Assembly (NCBI RefSeq): GCF_003258365.1
Contig: NZ_QHKM01000001.1
Span: 1,736,001 to 1,800,000 of the forward strand
Origin: Hymenobacter edaphi
Lineage (GTDB): Bacteria > Bacteroidota > Bacteroidia > Cytophagales > Hymenobacteraceae
Direction of reading: 5' to 3'
DNA: 64,000 bases
A model generated the notes under the pieces. That model made no database searches and was not told where the DNA came from. It worked only from the letters and a program-made list of their open reading frames with translations. The first letter of the stretch is position 1. Every line of letters starts with the position of its first letter. The position numbers were made by a program, and so were the translations under genes. Shown in pieces: positions 1 to 7,319 of this stretch.

Positions 1-1251
1 AACGACCCCACCAAAGCCCGCGGCGAGGTGAACGTGAGCCGCTTCCGCAGCTACGGCCTGCTGGCCCAGCACAGCGTGCGGTGGCAGTGGCTGGACTCGC
101 GCCTGCTGGCCGGCACCAGCCTCGACTACTCCCCCACCCGCTACGAGGCGCACCAGCTCGACCTGGCGGCCCGGCTACGGCCCGGCGGCCGGTCGGTGGA
201 GCAGTATGCCGTGGTGGCCGAGCGGCCCGACCTGCCCCTGGCCGACTACGCCACCGACCTCGTCAGCTCGGCCGTGTACGCCCAACTCGACGTGCACCCG
301 CTGCGCCGCCTGCAGCTCACCCTGGGCGGGCGTTTCGACCGCCTGTCGTTCGACTACCGCAACCGCCTGGACCAGTCCCGGGGCACGAAGGCCTACCAGC
401 AGGCCACGCCCAAAATCGGGCTGACCTACGACCTGGGCCGCGGCCGCGGCCTCTACGCCAACTACTCGCGGGGCTTCGCACCGCCCGGCCTGACGGCCAT
501 CTTCCGCAAGCGCCCCGGCACCGGCGTGACGACGGGCGGGGTGAGCGTGCCGGCTGATTTTTACTACAACCTGACGCCGGCCCGCTTCCGCAACCGCGAG
601 GTGGGCGGCTGGGCCGCGCTGCTGAGTGGCAAGGTGTACGTCGACGTGGCCCTCTACCAGCTCGACGGGCGCAACGAGCTGCTGAGCATCCGCCAGCCCG
701 ACGGCTCGACCGACTACCAGAGCGCGGGCAAAACCCTGCACCGCGGCGTGGAGTACGGCCTAACCTGGAAGCCCACGGCGGAGCTGTTGTTCCGCGTGGG
801 CGGCACCAACGCGGTGCACCGCTTCGAGCAGTTCGTGCTGAGCACCAATGCCAACGACGCGGTGCAGAACGTGAACGGCCGCGACATGCCCCAGGCCCCG
901 CGCTGGGTGGCCAACGCCGAGCTGACGTACAAGCCTACGTGGCTGCCGGGCCTGCGCGCCGCCGTGGAGTACCAGCGCATCGGCCCCTGGTACCAAGATC
1001 AGGTGCAGCGCGTACGCTACGACGACCGGACGCTGTTCGGGGCCCGCGGCGTGAGTTTGCTCAACGCCCGCGCGGGCTACAGCTGGCGCGAAACGGCGGA
1101 GGTGTTCGTGAACGTGCTGAACGTGACCGACGAGCTGTACGCCAACGCCGCCACCCGCGGCAACGCTCGCCCCGACCGCACCACCTACACCCCCGGCGCC
1201 CCGCGCACGGTGTCCCTGGGCGTGCAATACAATTTTGTTGGTAAAAAATAG
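1..1251 (+). CDS. TonB-dependent siderophore receptor, C-terminal part
   Basis: The reading frame is open from the first base, so the N-terminal plug and signal peptide lie outside the window. About 416 residues remain. They read as alternating amphipathic strands of a TonB-dependent outer-membrane barrel, with the family's conserved late segments (a YANYSRGFAPP stretch, then VFVNVLNVTDELYAN) and a terminal strand ending in QYNF, as outer-membrane barrels do. The likely role is TonB-driven uptake of a ferric siderophore. The next gene encodes a PepSY-type membrane protein of the kind found beside siderophore receptors, which supports an iron role. The exact ligand cannot be read from this fragment. 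Confidence 0.85.
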   Translation, partial: NDPTKARGEVNVSRFRSYGLLAQHSVRWQWLDSRLLAGTSLDYSPTRYEAHQLDLAARLRPGGRSVEQYAVVAERPDLPLADYATDLVSSAVYAQLDVHPLRRLQLTLGGRFDRLSFDYRNRLDQSRGTKAYQQATPKIGLTYDLGRGRGLYANYSRGFAPPGLTAIFRKRPGTGVTTGGVSVPADFYYNLTPARFRNREVGGWAALLSGKVYVDVALYQLDGRNELLSIRQPDGSTDYQSAGKTLHRGVEYGLTWKPTAELLFRVGGTNAVHRFEQFVLSTNANDAVQNVNGRDMPQAPRWVANAELTYKPTWLPGLRAAVEYQRIGPWYQDQVQRVRYDDRTLFGARGVSLLNARAGYSWRETAEVFVNVLNVTDELYANAATRGNARPDRTTYTPGAPRTVSLGVQYNFVGKK

Positions 1252-1254
1252 CGT

Positions 1255-1363
1255 GTAGCGCGGCGGGCTCCAGCCCGCGTCCGCCCGAACGATTGTCGTG
1301 GGACGACCGTCGTTTGGACGATAGAACCACTATCTGAGGGACGCGGGCTGACGCCCGCGCTAC
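1255..1363. repeat. REP-like hairpin doublet
   Basis: Two outward GC-rich hairpins, each built on GCGGGCT/AGCCCGC-type arms (1255-1282 and 1339-1363), are also inverted repeats of one another. They enclose about 56 bases that contain AACGAT-type motifs seen in other repeats here. It fills the gap between the receptor and the PepSY gene. Confidence 0.7.
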
Positions 1364-1376
1364 GCCGTTCATCCCT

Positions 1377-2939
1377 ATGCAAATCCTCGAACAACCCGCG
1401 CCGGCCCGTGGCGGCATCCGCCGGGCCGTGCAGCGCCATATGTACCGCTGGCACCGCATCATCGGCCTCATCACCGTGCTGCCCGTTATCTGCTGGACGC
1501 TCAGCGGGCTGCTGCACCCGCTGATGAGCAACTGGCTGCGGCCCAGCATTGCCCGCGAAGCCCTGCCGCCGCTGCCCGCCCCGCGCCCGGCCCGGCCGCT
1601 AACGCAGGTGCTGCGGCAACACCACCTGCCGCAGCTGCGCAACGTGCGCCTGGTGCGCTGGCAGGGGCAGCCGGCCTACCAGCTGCTCATCGACGGGCCC
1701 ACGGCCCGGCCGCGCTACTTCAGCGCCAGCACCGGGGCCGCCCTGCCCGCCGATGCCGACCGCCGGTACGCCGAGCAGCTGGCCCGCTACTTCGCCCAGG
1801 ATTCCACGGCCGGCATCCGCGAGGCCACGCGCCTGACCCGCTTCGACGCCGAGTATAAGTTTGTGAACCGCCTGCTGCCGGTGTGGCGCATCACCTTCGG
1901 GCGGCCCGACGGGCTGACGGTGTACGTGGAAACCATGCCTGCCCGGCTGGCCACGTTCAACAACACGACCCGCGCCGCCTTCATCCGCTCGTTCGACGCG
2001 CTGCACAGCTGGGGCTGGGTGGAGTGGCTCAGCGGCAGCCCCGCCGTGCGCGTGCTGCTGATGCTGGCTTTGCTGAGCGTCATCATCGGCTCGGCGGTGA
2101 GCGGGCTGGTGATTTACGGTTTTATGTGGGGCCGCTTCCGGAAGCCGCGCAACGCGGCCGATAAGGTGGGCGGGCTGAAAAAGTACCACCGCGCCGTGGG
2201 CCTGGCCGTGGCCCTGGTCACGCTCACCTTCGCCGGCAGCGGAGCCTTTCACGTGTACCTCAAGCGGCACCCCGACCAGCGGCTGCGCTACCAGCACGCC
2301 CCCATCCTGGCCGCCGACCGCCTCGTGGTCGACCTCACCCGGCTGCCCCTCGACTGGGCGCGGGTGCAGAACGTGGCCCTGGCTGAATTCGACGGTGAGC
2401 TGTACTACCAGGTATTTGAGCTGCCCGCCGAGGCTGCTGACCACGCAAGCGGCAAGCCCGCCGGGGCCAGCACCGGCCAGCCGGTAGAGGCCGTGCGCGC
2501 CGTACCCATCAGCTACTACTACGCCAGCACCGGCCGGCTGCTGCCCGGCGGCGCCGAGCGGCACGCCCGCTTTCTGGCCACGCGCTTCTACCAGCAGGCC
2601 GCCGGCCCCTACGCCCCTACCCCCGCCATCGGGCAAACCGAGCTGGTCGACCATTTCGAGGGCGAGTACGGCTTCATCAACAAGCGCCTGCCGGTGGTGA
2701 AGGTGGCCCTGCGTACCCCCAGCAACACCACGCTGTACGTGGAGCCCGCCACCGGCCGCCTCGCCGCCCGCGTCGACAACCTGGACCGCTACGAGGGGCT
2801 GAGCTTCGCCTTTCTGCACAAGTACCACGCCGTGGGCCGCCTGGGCAAAAACGTGCGCGACGCCGTTACCATGCTGGCCGCCGCCGGCGTGCTGGCCGTG
2901 TCTTTGCTGGGGTTGTGGTTGTTTGTGAAAGTGAAATAG
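1377..2939 (+). CDS. PepSY-associated TM protein, putative ferric-siderophore reductase
   Basis: A 520-residue inner-membrane protein of the PepSY-TM family. Hydrophobic helices are visible at about residues 28-50 (after the MYRWHRIIGL motif), 222-246, 275-297 and 490-516. Two large PepSY-like extracytoplasmic domains lie between them, each with the EYKFVNRLLPV / EYGFINKRLPV signature. Family members next to TonB receptors are thought to reduce or release iron from siderophores in the periplasm. It follows the receptor on the same strand across a REP-like repeat, so the two may be co-transcribed. Reductase function is inferred from family and context only. Confidence 0.8.
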   Translation: MQILEQPAPARGGIRRAVQRHMYRWHRIIGLITVLPVICWTLSGLLHPLMSNWLRPSIAREALPPLPAPRPARPLTQVLRQHHLPQLRNVRLVRWQGQPAYQLLIDGPTARPRYFSASTGAALPADADRRYAEQLARYFAQDSTAGIREATRLTRFDAEYKFVNRLLPVWRITFGRPDGLTVYVETMPARLATFNNTTRAAFIRSFDALHSWGWVEWLSGSPAVRVLLMLALLSVIIGSAVSGLVIYGFMWGRFRKPRNAADKVGGLKKYHRAVGLAVALVTLTFAGSGAFHVYLKRHPDQRLRYQHAPILAADRLVVDLTRLPLDWARVQNVALAEFDGELYYQVFELPAEAADHASGKPAGASTGQPVEAVRAVPISYYYASTGRLLPGGAERHARFLATRFYQQAAGPYAPTPAIGQTELVDHFEGEYGFINKRLPVVKVALRTPSNTTLYVEPATGRLAARVDNLDRYEGLSFAFLHKYHAVGRLGKNVRDAVTMLAAAGVLAVSLLGLWLFVKVK

Positions 2940-2960
2940 CCCGCCTTGCCAGTTCTACCC

Positions 2961-3398
2961 ATGAGGCGTTTTTTACTGCCCGGCAGCCTGGCCTTGCTGC
3001 TGGCCTGCCAATCGACCCCGGAACAGAGCCCCACCGGCGGCCCGGCGCCGGAAAACACCCGCGCGGCCGTGCTGCAGCACCACGATGCCCTGATGGCCCG
3101 CCTGAACGGCCTCGTGCAGGAGCAGCTCCGCTCAAAAGGCCAGCTCAAGACCCTGGCCCGCGACACCGCGCCGGAAGCCCTGCGGCGCCCCGAGGCCCGG
3201 CGGCTGCGCCGTCTCCTCGGCGGCCTGCGCGCGGCCGAGGAGGCCATGATGACGTGGATGCACCAGTACCAGGAGCCCGACACCGCCCGGCTGACGGCGC
3301 ACCAGTACGAGGATTTCTGGGCCACCGAAGCCGAGGAGCTGCGCGCCCTCGACCGGTTGATGAGCCAGGCCCTGGACTCGGCCCGGACGGTGCGTTGA
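2961..3398 (+). CDS. small putative lipoprotein
   Basis: 145 residues. The chosen start (ATG at 2961) gives a compact lipoprotein signal with the lipobox LLLAC and cysteine at residue 16; an upstream ATG at 2946 adds only five residues. The mature part is rich in Ala, Arg, Glu and Leu and predicted mainly helical, possibly a helical bundle. No family recognised. It lies 21 bases after the PepSY gene on the same strand and ends just before a strong terminator, so it is probably the last gene of the iron-uptake operon. Confidence 0.6.
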   Translation: MRRFLLPGSLALLLACQSTPEQSPTGGPAPENTRAAVLQHHDALMARLNGLVQEQLRSKGQLKTLARDTAPEALRRPEARRLRRLLGGLRAAEEAMMTWMHQYQEPDTARLTAHQYEDFWATEAEELRALDRLMSQALDSARTVR

Positions 3399-3410
3399 GC
3401 CCGGCCCGCC

Positions 3411-3456
3411 AAACGCGGAGAGCCGCTTCCTGCGCAGGAAGCGGCTCTTCGCGTTT
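3411..3456. terminator. bidirectional terminator hairpin
   Basis: A long near-perfect palindrome centred on TGCGCA, with arms extending to AAACGCG and CGCGTTT. It sits between convergent genes (lipoprotein, superoxide dismutase) and has A/T tails on both sides, so it can serve both. Confidence 0.85.
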
Positions 3457-3471
3457 AAGCAACAAACCGAA

Positions 3472-4221
3472 TTAGCCTTTCAGGGCCGCGTCGTAGCGCT
3501 TGCCGGCTTCCGACCAGTTCACCACGTTCCAGAAGGCGGCCACGTAGTCGGGGCGCTTGTTCTGGTATTTGAGGTAGTAGGCGTGCTCCCACACGTCGAG
3601 GCCGATGAGTGGGGTACCGCGCTGAATGCCGGCCACGTCCATCAGCGGGTTGTCCTGGTTGGGGGTGCTGGTAATGGCCAGCTTGCCGGCCTTGGCGTCG
3701 TGAATCAGCCAGGCCCAGCCCGAGCCGAAGCGGCCGGTGGCGGCTTTGGTGAATTCCTCCTTGAACTTGTCGAACGAGCCGAAGTCCTTGGCAATGGCCG
3801 CGGCCAGGGCGCCCGCGGGCTGCCCGCCGCCCTTGGCGGCCAGCAGCTGCCAGAAAAACGAGTGATTCCAGTGGCCGCCGGCGTTGTTGCGGATGGCGTC
3901 GGGCTGCTTGCCGGCCGAGGCCAGCAGCTGGGCCAGGCTCATCTTTTCCTCCGGCTTGCCCGCCACGGCCTCGTTCAGCTTCGAGACGTAGGTTTTGTGG
4001 TGGGCGTCGTGGTGAATTTCCATGGTGCGCGCGTCGATGTGCGGCTCCATGGCGTTGTTGGGGTAAGGCAGCGGCGGCAGGGTGAAGGGGCCGTCGGCCA
4101 TGGGCATAGCGCGGGCCTCGCGCAGCAGCTTTTCCTCGTGGGCCGCGGCCAGCACGGCCGGGCTGATGACGGCGCCGACCACGGCCAGCAGGCTGTTTTT
4201 CAGAAAATCTCGCTTCAGCAT
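3472..4221 (-). CDS. sodA: exported superoxide dismutase, Mn type
   Basis: 249 residues, Fe/Mn superoxide dismutase fold. Metal ligands by alignment with the family are His70 (MEIHHDAHH), His120 ([10 protein letters not shown]), Asp209 and His213 ([12 protein letters not shown]). The Gln in TPNQDNPLM and the GGH motif are typical of the Mn subtype; Fe or cambialistic use cannot be excluded. About 40 extra residues at the N-terminus form a signal peptide beginning [11 protein letters not shown], reminiscent of substrates exported folded, so the enzyme is probably periplasmic. It dismutates superoxide to hydrogen peroxide and oxygen. It is convergent with the upstream iron genes and shares their terminator. 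Confidence 0.9.
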   Translation of the reverse strand: MLKRDFLKNSLLAVVGAVISPAVLAAAHEEKLLREARAMPMADGPFTLPPLPYPNNAMEPHIDARTMEIHHDAHHKTYVSKLNEAVAGKPEEKMSLAQLLASAGKQPDAIRNNAGGHWNHSFFWQLLAAKGGGQPAGALAAAIAKDFGSFDKFKEEFTKAATGRFGSGWAWLIHDAKAGKLAITSTPNQDNPLMDVAGIQRGTPLIGLDVWEHAYYLKYQNKRPDYVAAFWNVVNWSEAGKRYDAALKG

Positions 4222-4296
4222 GGCGGTGAGATAGAGAGATGGTGAAATGGTGAGTGTGCCGGGGCAAATACGGCAGAAAACCCGAATTGCCGGGTT

Positions 4297-5049
4297 TTAC
4301 CCGGCTGGCGCGGGTGCCGGGTCGTCTTCCTGCTCGGGCGGGGTATGGCCCAGGTCGAGCACCACGTCGCGCACGGCCGGGTCGAGGTAGCCGGGCAGTT
4401 TGCCCGGGTCGAGCAGGCGCAGGAGGCGCAGGTACTTGGCGCGGCCCTCGGCCAGCATGTGCGGCGGCACTTCGTACACGAACAGGTGGTGCGGGGGCTG
4501 CTTCTGCACGCCCACCAGCAAAAACCGGTCGGCATGGAGCGCATCGAGGTAAAAGGCGGCCTGCCGGTCGTAGTCGTAGCCCGAGCACTGGGCCACGAAA
4601 TGCTCGTAGTCGCGGGCCAGCGTGGTTTTGAAGTCGACCACGGTGTAGGGCTGCCCGGGCACGTCCACCACCAGATCGGCCCGCAGCTTGCACATGGTGT
4701 TGGTCAGGGGCTCGGTAAACACGCAGCTGGGTTCGGCCACGCCCTGGTCGAGCAGGTCGCGCAGGTCGTCGCGCATGCGCACGCCCTCCACCAGCCACCA
4801 CACCAGGGTGTCGTTGACGGCCGGGTAGCTGGGCACGTACTGGTCGGGCTCGAGCAGGGCCGTGTGAAAGGCCGTGCCGAAGCTCAGGGCCGAGGAAGCG
4901 CTGGATTCGCGCCGCGGGCGGCCGTTCAGCGCGTCGCGCAGCCGGGAGAGGTCCGAGTTGGCAATGGCGGGCAGGGCGCGGTAGTCGTCGTAGGAAAGGC
5001 GCAGCAGATCGGGGCGGCGCCAGGGAGCAGGCGGGGTGGTGTCGGACAT
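4297..5049 (-). CDS. PD-(D/E)XK nuclease-like protein (RecE C-terminal type)
   Basis: 250 residues from the ATG at 5049; a TTG at 5061 is the only upstream alternative and looks less likely. The core of a PD-(D/E)XK nuclease is visible: an Asp in KLRADLVVD, the DFK of VVDFKTT, and the following QAAFYLDAL helix with the Gln/Tyr typical of RecB/RecE-like exonucleases. Proteins of this kind are common in phages (DUF3799 / exonuclease VIII-like), where they degrade dsDNA for single-strand annealing. No annealase or other phage gene is next to it. The divergent neighbour is a phage-type nucleotide kinase, so the pair may be a captured prophage remnant. Confidence 0.7.
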   Translation of the reverse strand: MSDTTPPAPWRRPDLLRLSYDDYRALPAIANSDLSRLRDALNGRPRRESSASSALSFGTAFHTALLEPDQYVPSYPAVNDTLVWWLVEGVRMRDDLRDLLDQGVAEPSCVFTEPLTNTMCKLRADLVVDVPGQPYTVVDFKTTLARDYEHFVAQCSGYDYDRQAAFYLDALHADRFLLVGVQKQPPHHLFVYEVPPHMLAEGRAKYLRLLRLLDPGKLPGYLDPAVRDVVLDLGHTPPEQEDDPAPAPAG

Positions 5050-5207
5050 AGCGTAGCGCAATGTACTACGGCGGCAGTGGCCGGGTTGTTGAGGGCCGGG
5101 CCGGGCGCGGCTCCGGTTTGTGCGAAAGCCGCAACTTTGCTGCGTTGTTTGCCGAAAAATTGGTCTGACCCGCGGGCGTACCGCTGCCCGACGGGTCGTT
5201 CAACGAT

Positions 5208-5261
5208 AGTGGTCCTACGACTTTGGCTCCGCTGACCTGCGGTTGGCGTCGTAGCACCACT
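5208..5261. repeat. short inverted repeat (AGTGGT family)
   Basis: Arms AGTGGTCCTACGAC (5208-5221) and GTCGTAGCACCACT (5248-5261) pair with one mismatch. The same family occurs between lutA and lutB. It lies between divergent genes, just upstream of the kinase start. Confidence 0.6.
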
Positions 5262-5276
5262 TCAGCCTCCCCTCCC

Positions 5277-5852
5277 ATGATTCACCTGATTGGCCTGGCC
5301 GGCCGCCGCGGCAGCGGCAAAGACACCGTCGCCCACCTCGTGCAGCAGCTGCAGCCGGCGCGCGAGTGGCAGATTCGCTCCTTCGGCGACGCTATCAAGG
5401 GCGTGTGCGCGGTGCTGGCGGGCGAATCGACGGCGCCCTACTACACCCAGCCGGGCAAGGCCGAACGGATTCCGACCTACGACCTGACGCGCGGCGAGCT
5501 GCTGCAGCAGGTGGGCGCGGCCCTGCGCGCCTGGCGCGGGCCGGTGTGGATTGAGGCCCTACTGGCCAATTTGCCCACCGACCACCCCGTCATCGTGGCC
5601 GACCTGCGCTTCCCCGACGAGGCCGACACGCTGCGCGCCCGCGGCGGGCTGATCTGGCGGGTGGAGGGCGACCCGCTGCGCCAGCGCGGCGACGGTACCC
5701 GCGACGACAACCACCCCTCCGAAACCGCCCTCGACGCCTACCCGCACTACGACGCGGTGCTACGCAACGACGGCACCCCGGCCGACCTGCGGGCGCAGGT
5801 GGCCCGGCTGCTGCGCGCGGCCGGCGAACAGGTGCTGGCCGGCCAGGGCTGA
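5277..5852 (+). CDS. deoxynucleoside monophosphate kinase, phage type
   Basis: 191 residues from the ATG at 5277. The N-terminus is a P-loop, GRRGSGKDT at residues 9-17 with Lys15. VIVADLRFPDEAD is the characteristic segment of phage dNMP kinases, and HPSE followed by YDAVLRNDGTPADL matches the C-terminal part of that family. It should phosphorylate dNMPs to dNDPs in the cytoplasm. The gene is divergent from the PD-(D/E)XK nuclease and no replication or structural phage gene is visible nearby. A housekeeping-type P-loop kinase is a less likely alternative. Confidence 0.75.
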   Translation: MIHLIGLAGRRGSGKDTVAHLVQQLQPAREWQIRSFGDAIKGVCAVLAGESTAPYYTQPGKAERIPTYDLTRGELLQQVGAALRAWRGPVWIEALLANLPTDHPVIVADLRFPDEADTLRARGGLIWRVEGDPLRQRGDGTRDDNHPSETALDAYPHYDAVLRNDGTPADLRAQVARLLRAAGEQVLAGQG

Positions 5853-5996
5853 AAACGCCGCGCTGGCCAGCCCTACGTTGCAGCCCGACAGCTCGCGCCT
5901 TGGCCGGCCCGGCGTTGCGCAGCCCTGGTCGGGGTGCCCTGCGTATAGAGGAGCTGGCGGGCCGGGGCACACCACCACCCGGCCCGCCGGCCTCCC

Positions 5997-6578
5997 ATGA
6001 AAAAGCTGCTGTCTTTTCTGCCGCTGCTGCTCACCGGCTGCGGCGACTGCGAGGACGTTCACCTCACGCCGGAGGAGCGGGCGTGGTTTGCCGACTACCA
6101 GCAGGGCACCACGCTGACGTTTCGCAGCAACCGCGGCGCCACCAATACCCTCACGGTGCAGCCCCGCCAGGAATGGTACGAAAACAAGCCGTGCAACAAG
6201 CTGGAATCCGGGCCCTACCATTTCATTTTCAGCCAGGTGGTGCTGCGCCCCGCCAGCGCCTACGACGAAAAGCACCGGGACTTTGTGCTCAACATCCGCA
6301 AAACCCACCCCGAGCGGCCCGGCCTGCTCACCTTCAGCGCCGCCGGCCTCGACGGCACCACCGACGCGCTGCCGGGCAAGCCCACGGCCACGCTGCAGCA
6401 GCAGGTCTGCACGCTGAGCAGCGGCAAGACCTACCCGGCGGCCTACGTATTCCGGCAGGGCCAAAACGCCACCAACTACGGCAACGGCCGCATGCAGGCC
6501 TTTTACTGGGACAAAACCGACGGGCTGATCCGCTACGAGCTGGCCGACGGCGAAATATTTGACCTAGCGGCCCGCTAA
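5997..6578 (+). CDS. hypothetical lipoprotein
   Basis: 193 residues with a short lipoprotein signal; the lipobox LLTGC puts the lipidated cysteine at residue 15. Further cysteines (for example in GDCED, NKPCNK and QVCTL) could form disulfides. The rest looks like a beta-rich envelope domain with an YVFRQGQN...GNGRMQAFYWDKTDGLIRYEL ending that resembles small Bacteroidota lipoproteins of unknown function. It stands alone, 144 bases after the dNMP kinase gene. No role can be assigned. Confidence 0.6.
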   Translation: MKKLLSFLPLLLTGCGDCEDVHLTPEERAWFADYQQGTTLTFRSNRGATNTLTVQPRQEWYENKPCNKLESGPYHFIFSQVVLRPASAYDEKHRDFVLNIRKTHPERPGLLTFSAAGLDGTTDALPGKPTATLQQQVCTLSSGKTYPAAYVFRQGQNATNYGNGRMQAFYWDKTDGLIRYELADGEIFDLAAR

Positions 6579-6807
6579 GCCGTATCTTAGAGCTGAATGG
6601 CCTACTCCACCCGAGAGGCCTGACCGCGGCGCCGCCTCGCCTGCGCGCCGCTCTACCCCAGCTTGCCCGCCGCCCCAAACCGCCGGCGCGGGCGCGGGGT
6701 CCGGATTCTGCCGCGGCACTGCCGGCCGCGGCCGCCGACGCCCCGCCACCGCCCGGGCGCCGTTCTTGCCTGCCGTCGTTTGCCGGATTTCCGTTCCTGA
6801 TTCAGGT

Positions 6808-7230
6808 ATGTCCCTTTCCGCTCCTGCCTCCCCGGCCGAAGCCGCCGTGCACCTGCCGGCCTTCGTGCGCGACTTTCACCACCAGCTCGGCACCGATACG
6901 CTGCTGGCCCCGCTGTTTCCGACCGCCCACCGCCCGCTAACGGCGGAGGAATACCAGTTCTGGCGGGGCGTGCTCAGCGGCACTTGCTACCAGGGCCGCC
7001 CGTTTCCCCGGCGGCAGGCGCCCGCGCACCTGCTGGCCGTGTACGAGCGGTGGCAGCTGCTGCTCGGCGCCACGCTGTATTCGCACCTGCCCCGCACCCA
7101 GGCCGCCGAGGCCCTGGCCCACGCCTCCAACGTGGCCGTACTGCTGCAGCACCTGGCCCTGGGCCGCCCGGCGCCCCCCGCGCCCGCGGCCTCACGCCCC
7201 CGCTTCCCCGCCACCCGGCACTGGATCTGA
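6808..7230 (+). CDS. group III truncated-haemoglobin-like protein
   Basis: 140 residues from the ATG at 6808; an upstream in-frame TTG at 6766 is less convincing. The segments FVRDFHHQLGTDTLLAPLF, FWRGVLSGTCYQGRPF, VYERWQLLL and HASNVAVLLQHLAL line up in order with group III truncated haemoglobins. In that family the haem-binding His follows the GQP-type turn as K-K-H-L. Here the equivalent stretch reads GRPFPRRQAPAH, with no His at that spot, so haem coordination is uncertain. It could be a divergent globin, a globin-fold protein without haem, or one using the shifted His. No operon partner is evident. Confidence 0.6.
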   Translation: MSLSAPASPAEAAVHLPAFVRDFHHQLGTDTLLAPLFPTAHRPLTAEEYQFWRGVLSGTCYQGRPFPRRQAPAHLLAVYERWQLLLGATLYSHLPRTQAAEALAHASNVAVLLQHLALGRPAPPAPAASRPRFPATRHWI

Positions 7231-7319
7231 AGCCGGCTGTTTTCGCCTGCCTGAAAGCCCCCGGCCCGGGCGTTTCTGCCGGGGCCGGGCCGGGGACGTG
7301 ATACGGCTGCAGCCTCGGC

